This document shows positions 50,963-59,310 of a stretch of 64,000 bases of DNA, one piece after another (within the stretch, counting starts at the first letter, position 1; each line of letters starts with the position of its first letter). A model generated the notes under the pieces. That model did no database searches. It saw only the letters and a program-made list of their open reading frames with translations, and had not been told where the DNA came from. The DNA is from Clostridia bacterium (GTDB lineage Bacteria > Bacillota > Clostridia > Christensenellales > Aristaeellaceae): positions 21,502-85,501 of the forward strand of contig JAFPWU010000011.1 of the NCBI GenBank assembly GCA_017412715.1. Direction: 5' to 3'. The translations under genes and the position numbers were made by a program.

Positions 50963-51205
50963 ATGGAAAATACGCTGGAAGCTCTGTTCGATTTTCTGAA
51001 GTTTGAAGGAAATTCCGGTCTGCAGCAGCTGATTGAGGAATCCCACGCCAGGACCCTGCGGAGCCAGAACGGCTGTGCCCGGCGGGCCCTGTCCCTGGCG
51101 GAGGCGAATTATGTCGCGGCTGCCGGGGTCTTTGCACTGCCGGAAGAGGAAACACCGAAGCATCCGATCATCATCCGGAGCAAAGATAACAGTTTTCACG
51201 CCTGA
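50963..51205 (+). CDS. Hypothetical small protein (80 aa)
   Basis: 80 residues, mostly helical by eye, with an LLL-free acidic N-terminus and a single Cys38. Codon use (CTG, GCC, CGG, GAG) matches the neighbouring genes, and GAGAGTGA lies upstream of the ATG, which argues for a real gene. No family recognised. A 158-residue antisense frame covers the same stretch but has no ribosome site. A G/C hairpin at 51267-51290 follows. Confidence 0.55.
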   Translation: MENTLEALFDFLKFEGNSGLQQLIEESHARTLRSQNGCARRALSLAEANYVAAAGVFALPEEETPKHPIIIRSKDNSFHA

Positions 51206-51293
51206 ATCCTGCGGACAGGCCGGCGGATTTCAGCATCCCTTCCGCCCCGGGTTTTCCGGGGTTTCAGACGCCGGGGACTGTCCCGGCGTCCGA

Positions 51294-51322
51294 TTGAGCC
51301 TGTTGGAAAATTATGGTATCAT
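51294..51322 (+). promoter_or_regulatory. Promoter of the lipoprotein gene
   Basis: TTGAGC (51294-51299), 17 bases ending TGG, TATCAT (51317-51322), an extended -10. It directly follows a 9-bp perfect G/C hairpin (51267-51290). Confidence 0.75.
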
Positions 51323-51383
51323 ATAGGTTGCGGCAGAGGAATCCGGAACTGCCGCATATGGAACACAGAGGGAGGATAGGGAC

Positions 51384-52310
51384 ATGAAAAAACTGATCGG
51401 TCTGGTTCTTGCGGCTGTTATGCTTTTAACGGCCTGCTTCGCTGTGGGAGAGGACAGTGATGGAAATCCTTTCTTCTCCGGGGAATGGTTGGAAAAGGAT
51501 ACCCAGTTTACCGTGCTGGATGTGACCCGGAAGATTTCGGGCGGATGGGAAATCGAACTGACCTCTCCGGTTTCCCACGGCGCGTGGGTGATCCGGGGAA
51601 CCGCATTCTTTGACAGCGGCCGGGACGCCTTCGTGTACAGCGACGGCGTGAAGCGGAACCTTCCGGAACAGGAGGGGGATCAGGAGCAGACCGGTCTTCA
51701 GGGAACCCTGCGGCTCACCGGAACCGAGGACAGCCTGCAGGTCGTATGGTGCGAGGAACCCGAGGGAAACGAAATCATCTTTGAGCGGGCACCCGCCCTT
51801 CCGGCCTATGAATACACCGGCGCGGATGAGATCGAAGGGGCCGTGGCCAACGCCCTGGCCCAGGACGAACGGGCCGCGCTGTTTCTGACGGAACCGGGCT
51901 ATGTCACCATTCCCTGCCCGATCATTCACAGGACGGAGATGACGGATGATTCCCATGCCACCGTCTACGGCAGCTTCTGGATTCAGAATTATGTGAAGCG
52001 CGGGACCACGCTGGAAAGCATATCCGGCGGAGAGTATGCCGGCATCATGACGCTGGAAAAGGCGGACGGCAAATGGAAGATGACCGGCATGCAGGAAGCC
52101 GGAGACGGAGATGATTACGCGGCGGACATCGAATCCTTCGCGGCAGGAGACAGTGAACTGGCGGAAAAATATTTTGCCGCCTCCGATCTGCTGGCGGAAC
52201 CGCAGCAGACGATCCGGACCCGGTTGATTCGGGACTATGTAGAAGCGAATCATCTCGGAATTACAGCCTATCATGACTTCGGCTGGGATCCTGTGGATCT
52301 GGCCGAGTAA
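51384..52310 (+). CDS. Secreted lipoprotein of unknown function
   Basis: 308 residues with a lipobox LTAC (Cys18), so anchored to the outer face of the membrane. The rest is beta-rich and acidic, with two similar-looking modules, each around 120 residues; the second (about 150-280) includes YAGIMTLEKADGKWKMTGM, like small NTF2-like or DUF domains, but I cannot assign it. Own promoter and terminator, no operon partner. Confidence 0.75.
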   Translation: MKKLIGLVLAAVMLLTACFAVGEDSDGNPFFSGEWLEKDTQFTVLDVTRKISGGWEIELTSPVSHGAWVIRGTAFFDSGRDAFVYSDGVKRNLPEQEGDQEQTGLQGTLRLTGTEDSLQVVWCEEPEGNEIIFERAPALPAYEYTGADEIEGAVANALAQDERAALFLTEPGYVTIPCPIIHRTEMTDDSHATVYGSFWIQNYVKRGTTLESISGGEYAGIMTLEKADGKWKMTGMQEAGDGDDYAADIESFAAGDSELAEKYFAASDLLAEPQQTIRTRLIRDYVEANHLGITAYHDFGWDPVDLAE

Positions 52311-52332
52311 GCAGCAGTCCCCCAGGCGATAA

Positions 52333-52386
52333 AAAATGCCTTCCCGGTTTCCTGGTTAAAGAAACCGGCGAAGGCATTTTCTTTTT
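52333..52386. terminator. Bidirectional terminator between lipoprotein and GH39 genes
   Basis: Long stem: AAAATGCCTTC with GAAGGCATTTT outside and CCGGTTTC with GAAACCGG inside; T-runs on both strands. The remaining gap to 52488 holds weak complementary blocks resembling the dispersed repeat, nothing firmer. Confidence 0.9.
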
Positions 52387-52488
52387 GTTGAACGCGCCGC
52401 ATTCATCCGCTTCCAGCGGTCATCGCTCTGGCGGATTTCAACCCCTGGGCATTTTTGCAGCGCTTTCAGAGAAAAACTCAGCGGAGAA

Positions 52489-54096
52489 TCAGGCTTCCTG
52501 GATTTCGAAGAAGTAAACGTCGTTGACGCCCAGCTCCCCTTCCAGCGTCAGGCAGCCGTTCTCCCAGGCAAAGGGCCAGGATTCCGGCAGAACATCGCTC
52601 TTCTCCTTCAGCGCGGAGACCTCCGCCCGGTTCAGAGACAGGGGTTTGCCCATCTCCTCCCACATTTTCAGCGGATTGCCGTGGTCCTCGTCCACCCGTC
52701 GGACGGTGACGCGCTCAGGCCTGACCGGCATCTCCAGTCGGACAATCGCCTTTTCCTTCGGAAGATCCAGGTTTTTCATCTTCTGGCGGAAGAGGAGCAC
52801 CTGGGTGCCATGCTCTTTCCTGAAAGCCGCGATGCCGATTTCGCCCTTTGTGGCGTCCGGCCCCAGATCCAGCCGCAGGTCGCCGGCATCCGCCAGCATC
52901 CTCATGGCATGATAAACGGGCTTAGGAATGCCGTTCTGCGTCAGCATGCCGAAACCGCCGTGGAACTCCTGCGGGAAGGGATGCAGCTCCTCGAAGATAT
53001 CAGAGAAGCACCAGATGGAGGAACCGGTCAGATTCTCCGCCGTCTCCAGGGCCGCCCGGACGTCGTAGGCCGCCACCTTGCGGGTATCGTTGGTATACGC
53101 GGAGAAGCCGGCGTTTTCGTTCCATTCCGTATAATAGACGGGAAGATCCCTTGCCTGCTTCCGCACCTCCGCAGCGTTGTGCGGGAAGACGCCGTATTCG
53201 ATATCCGTCGTCTCGGATTTATCCGGCATCACGGTCCGGAAACCGTTCAGGAAGCTCTTATCCTCCATCCCTGCCAGGATTCCGGCAGCCTTCTTCATCC
53301 CCTCAATCATTTTTTCCAGGTCGAAGTGCATTTCCTCGTCCATCTCGCCCTGGCTTTCCACGCCGCCCAGCGGATCGCCCGCATACTGGTGGGTCGAGAC
53401 AAAGTCCACCGGCACATTCCTTTCGCGGCAGTATTTCAGGAAGCTGAGAACCCATTTGCTGTTGCTGGTTGCGGGGCCGCCCACCTGAATCTGGGGATCC
53501 GTCGCCTTGATGGCCCGCACCGTGGCTTCATACAGCTGGAAATACTCGTCCCTTGTGCCGTTCCAGAAGGCGACGGGCAGATCCGGCTCGTTCCATACCT
53601 CAAAGAACCAGGTGCGGATTTCCTCGATCCCGTACCGGTGAATCAGGAAAGCCATGAAGGCGGAAATGTATTTTTTCCAGGCTTCCAGATCTTCCGGAGG
53701 AACGATCAGGGGCTTGTAAAAGAAGGATCCTTCGGGCTTCTCCCCTTCCTTCCTTCTGGCCAGCTTTCCGGGCATGAAGGAGAGCTCCACAAAAGGCTTC
53801 ATGCCCGCGTCCAGCACGTTGTCGTAGGCGACGCCGCAGGCGTTGAAATTATACTCATCAAAGGCTTCCGATCCGGGGATCGGATACATCATAGACAGAT
53901 CGTTGAAGGTTCTCATATCATCGCAGAAGATGCCGTGAAAACGCACCCTCTCGATACCCAGCGTGTCATGGATGAACTTCAGCTGACGGGTGTAGTCGGT
54001 ACGCAGGGCCAGCAGCGCATGGCCGGAGCCGACGCAGAACTGCCAGTGCTTGCGATGCGGAACGGTGGGAGTGTTTTGGGAGATCCGGAATTCCAT
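52489..54096 (-). CDS. Glycoside hydrolase family 39 (beta-xylosidase-like), cytoplasmic
   Basis: 535 residues from MEFRISQ, preceded by AGAGGTG; the longer frame to 54177 adds 27 residues over intergenic repeat. The acid/base is Glu170 (EVWNEP) and the nucleophile Glu324 (YYTEWNE), as in family 39. An insert of about 50 residues (245-300) lies between them. The C-terminal beta-domain is present. No signal peptide, so it acts on imported glycosides. It is the last gene of the putative apiose operon, 211 bases after the kinase gene. Confidence 0.88.
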   Translation of the reverse strand: MEFRISQNTPTVPHRKHWQFCVGSGHALLALRTDYTRQLKFIHDTLGIERVRFHGIFCDDMRTFNDLSMMYPIPGSEAFDEYNFNACGVAYDNVLDAGMKPFVELSFMPGKLARRKEGEKPEGSFFYKPLIVPPEDLEAWKKYISAFMAFLIHRYGIEEIRTWFFEVWNEPDLPVAFWNGTRDEYFQLYEATVRAIKATDPQIQVGGPATSNSKWVLSFLKYCRERNVPVDFVSTHQYAGDPLGGVESQGEMDEEMHFDLEKMIEGMKKAAGILAGMEDKSFLNGFRTVMPDKSETTDIEYGVFPHNAAEVRKQARDLPVYYTEWNENAGFSAYTNDTRKVAAYDVRAALETAENLTGSSIWCFSDIFEELHPFPQEFHGGFGMLTQNGIPKPVYHAMRMLADAGDLRLDLGPDATKGEIGIAAFRKEHGTQVLLFRQKMKNLDLPKEKAIVRLEMPVRPERVTVRRVDEDHGNPLKMWEEMGKPLSLNRAEVSALKEKSDVLPESWPFAWENGCLTLEGELGVNDVYFFEIQEA

Positions 54097-54140
54097 GGGA
54101 CACACCTCTTTCATGATCTTTTTTCCCGGAGGGAGAGTAT

Positions 54141-54250
54141 GGGAAACGCTGATGGATTCTGTTCGGGCTGAAACCACCTTCCCTCCGTCAAGGGATATTC
54201 AGCCTCCGCCCGGGCCGATTTCAGCCACGGGACGTTTATTCAACGCTTCC
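54141..54250. repeat. Longest copy of the dispersed hairpin repeat
   Basis: 110 bp with ends GGGAAACGCTGATGGATTC and, reversed, GGAAGCGTTGAATAAACG. It contains an inner pair GGGCTGAA/TTCAGCC. It sits between the kinase gene and the GH39 gene, within the transcript. Confidence 0.65.
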
Positions 54251-54307
54251 ATATTATTTCGCCACGGGGGTTCCCCTTTCCTCCTGCGGAGGACTCACCG
54301 GAACGCT

Positions 54308-55783
54308 TTATCCGCAGACCATCCTGATCGCGTCCCGCCATCCCTGATGCAGCTTCTGCCTTTCGGCTTCGGACATGGCGGGACGGTATTCCTTCCGGCT
54401 GAGCCGGTCAAAGACGGATTCATCGTAGAGCCCGGCGGCAAGCCCGGCGGCGTAGGCCGCGCCGATCCCGGACAGCTCCTCCGCCTCCGGAATCCGCACA
54501 GGGATATTCATCAGATCGCTCTGGAACTGCATCAGATAAGCGTTCCGGGTCGGACCTCCGTCCACCCTCAGCTCCGCAACAGGCGTGCCGGATCCCTCCG
54601 CCATCGCCTGGACGATGTCCGTAATCTGATAGGCGATGCAGTTCAGGGCCGCCCGTACGATTTCATTTTTCCCGGTGGTCCGGGTCATTCCGCAGAGCAG
54701 CGCCTTGGCCTCGCTGCGCCAGTAGGGAGCGCCCAGCCCGGAAAAGGCCGGAACCAGATAGGTGGTATCCGCGGGATTGGCCGCCAGCGCCAGGGCTTCC
54801 GTTTTGCCGGGATGATCCACCAGCTGGACATCCTTGACCAGCCAGGTAATGACGGCCCCCGTATAATTGATGTTCCCTTCCAGCACGTACTGAATCTTCC
54901 CGCCGATCTTCCAGGCCAGAGAGGTGACAACCCCCGTGTCGGAGAAGATGGGCTGCTCGCCAATGTTCATCATGACGGAGGAGCCGGTGCCGTAGGTGGC
55001 CTTGATCATCCCGGGGCGCAGGCAGCCCTGCCCAAACAGCGCCCCGTGGCTGTCGCCCAGCACGCCCCGGATCGGAATCGGAGTATCCAGCCATCCGTCC
55101 AGATCCGTTTCTCCATAGTCCCCGTCGGAATCCGTGACGGCGGGCATGCAGGAGGGATCGATCTCAAAAATCCGAAGCAGTTCCTCATCCCAGCGAAGCT
55201 CCCGGATGTTAAACAGCTGGGTTCGGGAGGCATTGGAGAAATCGGTCTGGTGGCGAAGCCCCTTTGTCAGTTTGTAAACCAGCCAGCTGTCGATGGTGCC
55301 GACGCAGATTTTTCCCCGGGCCGCGGCCTCCCGCGCCCCCTCCACATGCCGGAAGATCCAGGCCAGCTTGGCGGCGGGAAAATAGGGGGAAAGGGGAAGT
55401 CCCGTCCTTTGCCGGATCGTTTCCGCCAGGCCCCGGGCTTCCAGTTCCGCGCAGATTTCCGCTCCGCGGGCGCACTGCCAGACGATCGCGTTATATACGG
55501 GGACTCCGGTTTCCCGCCTCCAGCAGACGGAGGTTTCCCGCTGATTGCTGATGCCCATGACCGCCAGATCCTCTTTGGATACGCCCGCTTTTTCCAGGGC
55601 ATTCCGGATGACCTGCAGGGTATTTTTCCAGATTTCTTCCGGATCATGTTCCACCCAGCCCCGGTCGTTGATGATCTGCCGGTGGGGCAGATCCGCCCGG
55701 GAGAGCATTCTTCCGTCCGGGCCGAATATCATGGCTTTGGTTCCCTGGGTGCTCTGATCCACGCTCAATACATATTCTTTCAT
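54308..55783 (-). CDS. FGGY-family carbohydrate kinase (glycerol-kinase-like; candidate D-apulose kinase)
   Basis: 491 residues. The N-terminal phosphate motif is DQSTQGTKAM (9-18) and the C-terminal FGGY signature is in VDGGPTRNAYLMQFQSD. Overall it reads like glycerol kinase (FSNASRTQLFNI, GLGAPYW), but no glycerol genes are near. Its neighbours are a two-subunit transketolase and an L-fucose-isomerase-family enzyme. In the known D-apiose route the kinase that phosphorylates D-apulose is also an FGGY protein, so this is my preferred role. GAGGC precedes the ATG. Confidence 0.85.
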   Translation of the reverse strand: MKEYVLSVDQSTQGTKAMIFGPDGRMLSRADLPHRQIINDRGWVEHDPEEIWKNTLQVIRNALEKAGVSKEDLAVMGISNQRETSVCWRRETGVPVYNAIVWQCARGAEICAELEARGLAETIRQRTGLPLSPYFPAAKLAWIFRHVEGAREAAARGKICVGTIDSWLVYKLTKGLRHQTDFSNASRTQLFNIRELRWDEELLRIFEIDPSCMPAVTDSDGDYGETDLDGWLDTPIPIRGVLGDSHGALFGQGCLRPGMIKATYGTGSSVMMNIGEQPIFSDTGVVTSLAWKIGGKIQYVLEGNINYTGAVITWLVKDVQLVDHPGKTEALALAANPADTTYLVPAFSGLGAPYWRSEAKALLCGMTRTTGKNEIVRAALNCIAYQITDIVQAMAEGSGTPVAELRVDGGPTRNAYLMQFQSDLMNIPVRIPEAEELSGIGAAYAAGLAAGLYDESVFDRLSRKEYRPAMSEAERQKLHQGWRDAIRMVCG

Positions 55784-55841
55784 ATGCTGCCTCTATAAAT
55801 ACACGCACCGGGAAGGGAGCATCCCTTTCCGGTGAAAAGAA

Positions 55842-55873
55842 CGGAAACACTGATTCATGCTTTCAGCGCGTTT
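55842..55873. repeat. Minimal copy of the dispersed repeat at the transketolase B stop
   Basis: GGAAACACTGAT (55843-55854) and, on the other arm, TCAGCGCGTTT (55863-55873) with only 8 bases between. The stop codon of the transketolase C-terminal gene lies inside it. Confidence 0.45.
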
Positions 55874-56790
55874 CGGACCGTCTCCGCGATCCCTTCGCCC
55901 GTAAGCCCGTAATACTGGAAAACTTCCTTTGAGGTTCCGGTGATGACCGGCGCGTCCGGCAGCGCCAGGGTAATAACCCGCTTCGGATCGTTCGCGCTGA
56001 TCACCTGGGCTACCATGCTCCCCAGCCCTCCGAAGGGGGAATGCTCCTCAATGGAAACGACCAGCTTCTTCCCCTTCGCGGCAGCCAGCAGGCCTTCCCG
56101 GTCCAGGGGTTTGACGCAGTACATATCCAGCGCGCCGGTGGAGATGCCTTCCCGGTTCAGCAGATCCGCCGCGTCCTTCATGGGGCGGACCATCTCGCCG
56201 CAGGCGACCAGCAGCACTTCCGTCCCCTCCGCCAGCACGGTGGCTTTATCCATGGCAAAGGGCACGCAGTCCTCCGTGTACACATCCTCCACCGGGTTGC
56301 GGCCCAGACGGATGTAGGCCGTCTGCCGGTCCTGCAGCAGGGCTTCGAACAGCTTCCGGGTCTGATGCCGGTCGCTGGGAAGATAGACCCGCATGCCGGG
56401 AATCGCGCTCATGGCGGCGATGTCCTGGGCGGAATGATGGGACATGCCCAGGGCGCCGTAGCTGACGCCGCCGGAGATGCCGACCAGCTTCACGTTCGTG
56501 TCGGAATAGGCGCAATCCACCTTGCACTGCTCATAGCTGCGGGTGGAGATGAAGGAAGCGGGAGAGATCGCGAAAGGCTTCTTGCCGCAGGCGGCCATTC
56601 CGGCGGCGATGCCGACGAGATTCTGCTCGGCGATGCCGACCTCCACAAACTGCGCCGGATAGGTATCGGCGAAGGAGGTCATGGAGCCGCTTCCCCGGCT
56701 GTCGCTGCACAGGACGACCACGTCCCGGTCTTTCGCAGCGGCTTCCTTGAGCACTTCGCACATGACGGCCCGATTCGGAATCTTATTCAT
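55855..56790 (-). CDS. Transketolase C-terminal subunit (candidate apulose-4-phosphate transketolase B)
   Basis: 311 residues from MNKIPNRAVM, preceded by AAGGAGG. It contains the pyrimidine-binding and C-terminal domains of transketolase: VEVGIAEQNLVGIAAGMA carries the Glu that activates thiamine diphosphate, and SIEEHSPFGGLGS is in the last domain. It overlaps the N-terminal subunit gene by 8 bases. A split enzyme in a sugar operon points to a dedicated, not a housekeeping, transketolase. Confidence 0.92.
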   Translation of the reverse strand: MNKIPNRAVMCEVLKEAAAKDRDVVVLCSDSRGSGSMTSFADTYPAQFVEVGIAEQNLVGIAAGMAACGKKPFAISPASFISTRSYEQCKVDCAYSDTNVKLVGISGGVSYGALGMSHHSAQDIAAMSAIPGMRVYLPSDRHQTRKLFEALLQDRQTAYIRLGRNPVEDVYTEDCVPFAMDKATVLAEGTEVLLVACGEMVRPMKDAADLLNREGISTGALDMYCVKPLDREGLLAAAKGKKLVVSIEEHSPFGGLGSMVAQVISANDPKRVITLALPDAPVITGTSKEVFQYYGLTGEGIAETVRNALKA

Positions 56791-57613
56791 GCAGGAGCGC
56801 CTCCTTTCTGGCGGCCAGATCCGCTTTGATCTGCGCATATTCTTCGGCATTGGGCAGGTGATGGTGCCATCCGGCCTTGTTTTCCATCAGGGCGCTGCCC
56901 TTTCCTTTAACGGTGTTTGCAATGATGCAGGTGGGCATCCCCTTGGTATTCTCCGCCTCGTCAAAGGCCGCGTTCAGCTGATCCACATCGTTGCCGTCCG
57001 CCACTTCGATCACATGCCATCCGGTGGCTTCCAGCCGCTCCCTAAGGCAACCCGGCGCCATAACCTCCTCCGTCGTGCCGGAAATCTGCAGATGGTTCCG
57101 GTCGATGATGGCGCAGAGATTGTCCAGCCTGTAATGCCCGGCCGACGTCGCTCCTTCCCATACGGAGCCCTCTGCCAGCTCGCCGTCCCCCATCAGGGTA
57201 TAGACCCGGTAGTTTTTTCCGTCCATCCGTGCGGCCAGCGCCATGCCGACGCAGACGGATAACCCGTGGCCCAGGGATCCGGAGTTCATCTCGATGCCGG
57301 GGATGGTGTTATGCGGGTGACCGATGTATTCGCTGCCGAATCTGGAAAATTTGGCTTTGACTTCCTCAATGTCCAGGAAGCCCCGGTCCGCCAGTACGGC
57401 GTACAGGGTTTCCACGCAATGCCCCTTGGACAGGACGAAACGGTCCCGGTCAGGGTCCTTCGGATTCGCGGGATCCACCTTCATCCGGCTGTACAGGGTC
57501 AGCATGATTTCCATGCTGCTCATATCGCCGCCGATGTGCCCGCCGCCTCCGCTGACGATGATGTCCAGAACATCCTGCCGGAGATCATAGGCCTTGACTG
57601 CCAGTGCGTTCAT
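56783..57613 (-). CDS. Transketolase N-terminal subunit (candidate apulose-4-phosphate transketolase A)
   Basis: 276 residues with the thiamine diphosphate domain: GGHIGGDMSS at 25-33, LSKGHCVETLYA, and the metal/cofactor motif GDGELAEGSVWEG (142-154). With the adjoining subunit it forms one active enzyme. In the D-apiose route such a pair turns D-apulose 4-phosphate and glyceraldehyde 3-phosphate into xylulose 5-phosphate and dihydroxyacetone phosphate. AAAGGAA lies upstream; gap to the isomerase gene 40 bases. Confidence 0.92.
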   Translation of the reverse strand: MNALAVKAYDLRQDVLDIIVSGGGGHIGGDMSSMEIMLTLYSRMKVDPANPKDPDRDRFVLSKGHCVETLYAVLADRGFLDIEEVKAKFSRFGSEYIGHPHNTIPGIEMNSGSLGHGLSVCVGMALAARMDGKNYRVYTLMGDGELAEGSVWEGATSAGHYRLDNLCAIIDRNHLQISGTTEEVMAPGCLRERLEATGWHVIEVADGNDVDQLNAAFDEAENTKGMPTCIIANTVKGKGSALMENKAGWHHHLPNAEEYAQIKADLAARKEALLHE

Positions 57614-57653
57614 GCTTTTATGATTCCTTTCATTCGATTTGGTCCGCCTGGGC

Positions 57654-59069
57654 TCAGAATTCCACGTCTTCCCCGTGCAGGTAGGCCTTCACCTTCTCCT
57701 CGATGGGGTCATACAGATCCGGCTTGACGCCGATGTACTTGCAGGCTTCGTAGATGATCGGGACGATGTCGCCGTGGATGGCGGCCACATGGTGAATATA
57801 GGGTCCCTCGACCACCTTGGCCTCCAGCCGCTTCAGGTTCTCCACCTCGACCCATACGTAGGTTCCCCGGGTCCAGGGGCCGTCGATTCCCCGGGCATGG
57901 CCCAGCAGGATGGAATATTCTCCCTCGTCCCCGTCGAAACGCACCAGGCTCATGGGGCCGTGCTTGGCCTCCGCGCTGATGGCGCCGTTCTGCTTGAAGG
58001 CCACGGGAACACAGATGGTGGGCTTCTCCTTCGCCACGGAGATGGGCCAGGGTCCGCAGTGCTGCAGCAGCTCGCCGTTTTCATTGTCCGGATGACGGAC
58101 GGTCCAGTCGCTGAACATGACCCGCCGCTCGTTCATGGTGGCGGCTTCCGCGATCAGCTGGGAAACGGCTCCGTGGATATCCGTCTCGCAGACCACGGGG
58201 ATCCCCTCCTCGTTCAGCAGGGCATTGGCGGCGCAGGGCATGATATGGATCTCATCCTGCAGGGCATTCCAGCACTGGATGGCGATCGCGTTGCAGCCGT
58301 ATTTGTCCGCCAGGGACTTCATGGCCACCTTCAGCTCGGCCACATTCTTGAGATAGTTCTCTTCGATATTGCAGGTCATGTTCTCGTGGCAGTAGGCGAC
58401 GACCTTTTCCACTTCGGTCTTCTCCTCCCGCCATTTCTTCATTTCCGCGTAAAGCTCGGGCAGCGGGATCGGAGCCAGCTGGATGTTGAACTTTTCCAGC
58501 AGCTCGCCCTCGTTGCACATGGTGGACCAGAAATCGAAGGGACGAGGCCCGATTTGCAGAATCCGGGTATGCCGGAAGGTGCGCACCACGTTGCAGACCG
58601 CCAGGAAGTCCCGGAGGCCCCGCTCGAAGATCGGATCCGTCAGATTGCAGTTGTTCATGTAGGTAAAGGGAACGCGGAAGCGGCGCAGCACCTTGCCGGT
58701 GGCGAATAGGCCGCACTGGCTGTCCCGCAGGCGCATGCCCCGCTCGTCGGGCCGCTCGTCCCGGGGACCCCAGAGAAGCACGGGCACATTCAGGGCCTTG
58801 GCCAGCCTGGCGCATTCATATTCCGTGCCGAAGTTCGCGTGGGGGATGAAAAGCCCGTCCACCTTTTCGGCCTGGAATTTGGCGATGATCTTTTCCAGCC
58901 CCGCGTCGTCGTACAGCAGACCTTCCTCATTCACATCGTCGATATCCACAAAATTGATTCCCAGCTCCCGCAGGCGGTCCGCGGTCAGCTTCCGGTACTC
59001 CACGGCAGCCGGCGCGCTGAAGATGGCCCGGCGGGTCGGTGCAAAGCCAAGTTTAATCTCTGCCTTCAT
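57654..59069 (-). CDS. L-fucose/L-arabinose isomerase family protein (candidate D-apiose isomerase)
   Basis: 471 residues; shorter than FucI (about 590). The Rossmann-like N-terminal part (FIPHANFGTEYECARLAKAL) and the core with CETDIHGAVSQLI (Glu and Asp metal ligands) and a C-terminal IHHVAAIHGD place it among the smaller fucose-isomerase-family enzymes, which convert aldoses to ketoses with Mn. First gene of the operon controlled from 59217-59245. With the kinase and split transketolase it completes the D-apiose set; other aldoses are possible. AAGGAG precedes the ATG. Confidence 0.87.
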   Translation of the reverse strand: MKAEIKLGFAPTRRAIFSAPAAVEYRKLTADRLRELGINFVDIDDVNEEGLLYDDAGLEKIIAKFQAEKVDGLFIPHANFGTEYECARLAKALNVPVLLWGPRDERPDERGMRLRDSQCGLFATGKVLRRFRVPFTYMNNCNLTDPIFERGLRDFLAVCNVVRTFRHTRILQIGPRPFDFWSTMCNEGELLEKFNIQLAPIPLPELYAEMKKWREEKTEVEKVVAYCHENMTCNIEENYLKNVAELKVAMKSLADKYGCNAIAIQCWNALQDEIHIMPCAANALLNEEGIPVVCETDIHGAVSQLIAEAATMNERRVMFSDWTVRHPDNENGELLQHCGPWPISVAKEKPTICVPVAFKQNGAISAEAKHGPMSLVRFDGDEGEYSILLGHARGIDGPWTRGTYVWVEVENLKRLEAKVVEGPYIHHVAAIHGDIVPIIYEACKYIGVKPDLYDPIEEKVKAYLHGEDVEF

Positions 59070-59109
59070 ATGCTTCTCCTTCCTGGTTTCCGCAGGTTGC
59101 GTTTCCTTC

Positions 59110-59147
59110 GCGCGCCGCGGATTCCCGGCGGGAGCTCCGCGGCGCGC
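59110..59147 (-). promoter_or_regulatory. Strong leader hairpin before the isomerase gene
   Basis: A perfect 12-bp G/C stem (59110-59121 with 59136-59147), loop 14 bases with further TCCC/GGGA pairing. It lies in the transcribed leader between the start (about 59210) and the ATG; no T-run, so not a terminator. Confidence 0.7.
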
Positions 59148-59179
59148 AACTTCATAGGATCCAATACAGATTCGCCAAA

Positions 59180-59194
59180 TTTGCGTTATTTGGG
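59180..59194. promoter_or_regulatory. Putative LacI operator, isomerase operon leader
   Basis: TTTGCGTTATTTGGG, identical to the sequence at 60396-60410. Here it is part of a larger inverted repeat (CGCCAAAT ... ATTTGGGCG) and lies about 16-30 bases downstream of the predicted isomerase-operon start. Confidence 0.6.
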
Positions 59195-59216
59195 CGGTTT
59201 CCGATGGACTGACTCC

Positions 59217-59245
59217 ATGATAGCAGGCAAAAAACTAAAGATCAA
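59217..59245 (-). promoter_or_regulatory. Promoter of the isomerase-transketolase-kinase operon
   Basis: Minus strand TTGATC (59240-59245), 17 bases, TATCAT (59217-59222). Confidence 0.75.
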
Positions 59246-59263
59246 GGCATTATTGAGTAGCGA

Positions 59264-59292
59264 TTGACTAAATTTACTAAATTATGTATAAT
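59264..59292 (+). promoter_or_regulatory. lacI-type regulator promoter with internal palindrome
   Basis: TTGACT (59264-59269), 17 bases, TATAAT (59287-59292). The spacer contains the palindrome AATTTACTAAATT (59271-59283) and two direct copies of ACTAAATT, a possible autoregulatory site. The ATG follows 18 bases later. Confidence 0.8.
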
Positions 59293-59310
59293 GGTTCTGA
59301 GGTGAATGCG

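Noticed and set aside
54308..55783. Housekeeping glycerol kinase
   Set aside because: Sequence is glycerol-kinase-like, but there is no glpF, glpD or glycerol regulator nearby and the operon is for an aldose isomerase and split transketolase.
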